The translations under genes were made by a program, and so were the position numbers. From CAYJAD01 sp964372165 (lineage in GTDB: Bacteria > Desulfobacterota > Desulfovibrionia > Desulfovibrionales > Desulfovibrionaceae), in NCBI GenBank assembly GCA_964372165.1, contig CAYJPT010000106.1:1-8213 (forward strand): a DNA stretch of 8,213 nucleotides, read 5' to 3'. Shown piece after piece: positions 7,836 through 8,213 of the stretch. Each line of letters opens with the position of its first letter. Positions within the stretch are counted from its first letter, which is position 1. The notes below the pieces were generated by a model. It saw only the letters and a program-made list of their open reading frames with translations, had not been told where the DNA came from and made no database searches.

Positions 7836-8030
7836 GGTCAATCAAAAATTGACCCTAGACGAATGACAAACCCCCTTTCGGGCGTTTATGCCGCCTAAGC
7901 AAGCTAGGCTTGCTTGGCAGTAAGGCACGAAAATCAGCCATTGAACTGGCAAGCAAAGCTCGCCCTATTCCTGATTTATCGGGCGCGCTGACTTTGTCAG
8001 CACTCCAGGGTCAATCAAAAATTGACCCTG
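7836..8030. repeat. Structured GC-richer repeat block bounded by two copies of a 21-bp palindromic repeat
   Basis: The same 21-bp sequence occurs at 7836-7856 and 8009-8029. Each copy is itself an inverted repeat, GGTCAAT-CAAAA-ATTGACC; the outer copy extends to perfect 10-bp arms (CAGGGTCAAT/ATTGACCCTG, 8006-8030). The interior is richer in GC than the flanks and full of hairpins: GCC-T-AAGCAAGC/GCTTGCTT-GGC (7893-7918); GCTGAC/GTCAGC around TTT; GCTCGCCC pairing 7/8 with GGGCGCGC; and CCC-GAAA-GGG on the minus strand. A 63-codon open frame crosses the block and its AT-rich flank with no recognisable domain, and I do not call it a gene. The bounded, compositionally distinct, palindrome-rich form suggests a non-autonomous mobile element or dispersed repeat; a structured fdhA leader RNA is the alternative. 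It sits between fdhA and any far-upstream promoter. Confidence 0.55.
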
Positions 8031-8213
8031 CCACAGTAGCGTTGCAAATAAAAAATGTAAAGTACATTGCATTTTTTTCATGGATAAATAGTAAATTTTA
8101 AATTATGTCTAATTACACATAGTTAAATGACAGAATTTTCAAAATCAATTTTGCTTGTGATTGAAAGAACAAGGTCGAAAATTTTTTTTACAGCGATAAT
8201 CATAAAAAAAATT
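8031..8213. other. AT-rich region upstream of fdhA, no gene seen
   Basis: No credible coding frame or RNA gene is visible. A perfect 6-bp inverted repeat AATGTA-AAG-TACATT (8054-8068) is flanked by an A-run on one side and a T-run on the other, a weak terminator-like arrangement readable in both directions. Poly-T/poly-A runs follow near 8180-8213. The fdhA promoter may lie here, but I could not find a clear -35/-10 pair. Confidence 0.35.

Noticed and set aside
7857..8005. Molybdenum-cofactor riboswitch ahead of fdhA
   Set aside because: The position and hairpin-rich form are suggestive, but I could not match the known Moco RNA architecture, and the bounding palindromes fit a repeat cassette better. 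A covariance-model search would decide.
7836..8030. CRISPR array
   Set aside because: Only two repeats of 21 bp separated by about 150 bp, with structured sequence between them; no regular spacer pattern.
7910..8101. 63-codon open frame on the plus strand upstream of fdhA
   Set aside because: It spans the palindrome-rich repeat block and an AT-rich tail, lacks a domain or clear ribosome site, and is antisense to the fdhA leader.

Overview
The window is AT-rich. Every gene I can support lies on the minus strand, so the biological reading order runs from high to low coordinates. The centre is a formate dehydrogenase locus. fdhA encodes a periplasmic, Tat-exported, molybdenum/tungsten catalytic subunit that contains selenocysteine. 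It is followed by fdhB (iron-sulfur electron-transfer subunit) and, about 0.5 kb further on, fdhE (maturation factor). FdhA and FdhB look like the soluble FdhAB enzymes of sulfate-reducing Desulfovibrionales: FdhB is short, has no membrane anchor, carries cysteines for three [4Fe-4S] clusters, and no cytochrome b subunit follows. I infer a low-GC member of Desulfovibrionaceae or a related group. This rests on remembered protein similarity, not on a search.

Layout from high to low coordinates. (1) 7777-8213 holds no credible gene. It contains a structured, GC-richer block of about 195 bp bounded by two copies of the same 21-bp palindromic repeat, then a short fdhA leader with further inverted repeats and a strong Shine-Dalgarno. 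(2) fdhA, 7776-4735, is read through an in-frame UGA at 7197-7195, with a bacterial-type SECIS hairpin directly behind it. A naive caller would split it into two genes. (3) fdhB, 4724-4083, is tightly coupled to fdhA, with its Shine-Dalgarno overlapping the fdhA stop. A strong hairpin follows it. (4) 3572-4082 is intergenic and holds a MITE-like element of about 186 bp with near-perfect terminal inverted repeats and several internal hairpins. (5) fdhE, 3571-2735, is followed by a rho-independent terminator. (6) An MBL-fold hydrolase gene, 2534-1653. (7) A membrane-anchored SGNH/GDSL hydrolase gene, 1441-251, behind a good sigma-70-like promoter. (8) The start of a second, paralogous gene of the same kind, 200-1, cut by the window edge.

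How it works together: FdhA oxidises formate at a Mo/W-bis-pterin centre with Sec194 as ligand and passes electrons through its own [4Fe-4S] cluster to the three clusters of FdhB. In this enzyme type the next acceptor is a periplasmic c-type cytochrome. FdhE is a cytoplasmic metal-binding factor needed for maturation of exported formate dehydrogenases. The MBL and SGNH genes have no evident link to formate; the SGNH pair probably acts on the cell envelope.

Points most worth a second look: the selenocysteine/SECIS assignment, the two structured repeat elements that flank or split the fdh genes, the run of inverted repeats in the fdhA leader, and the tandem membrane-SGNH paralogues.
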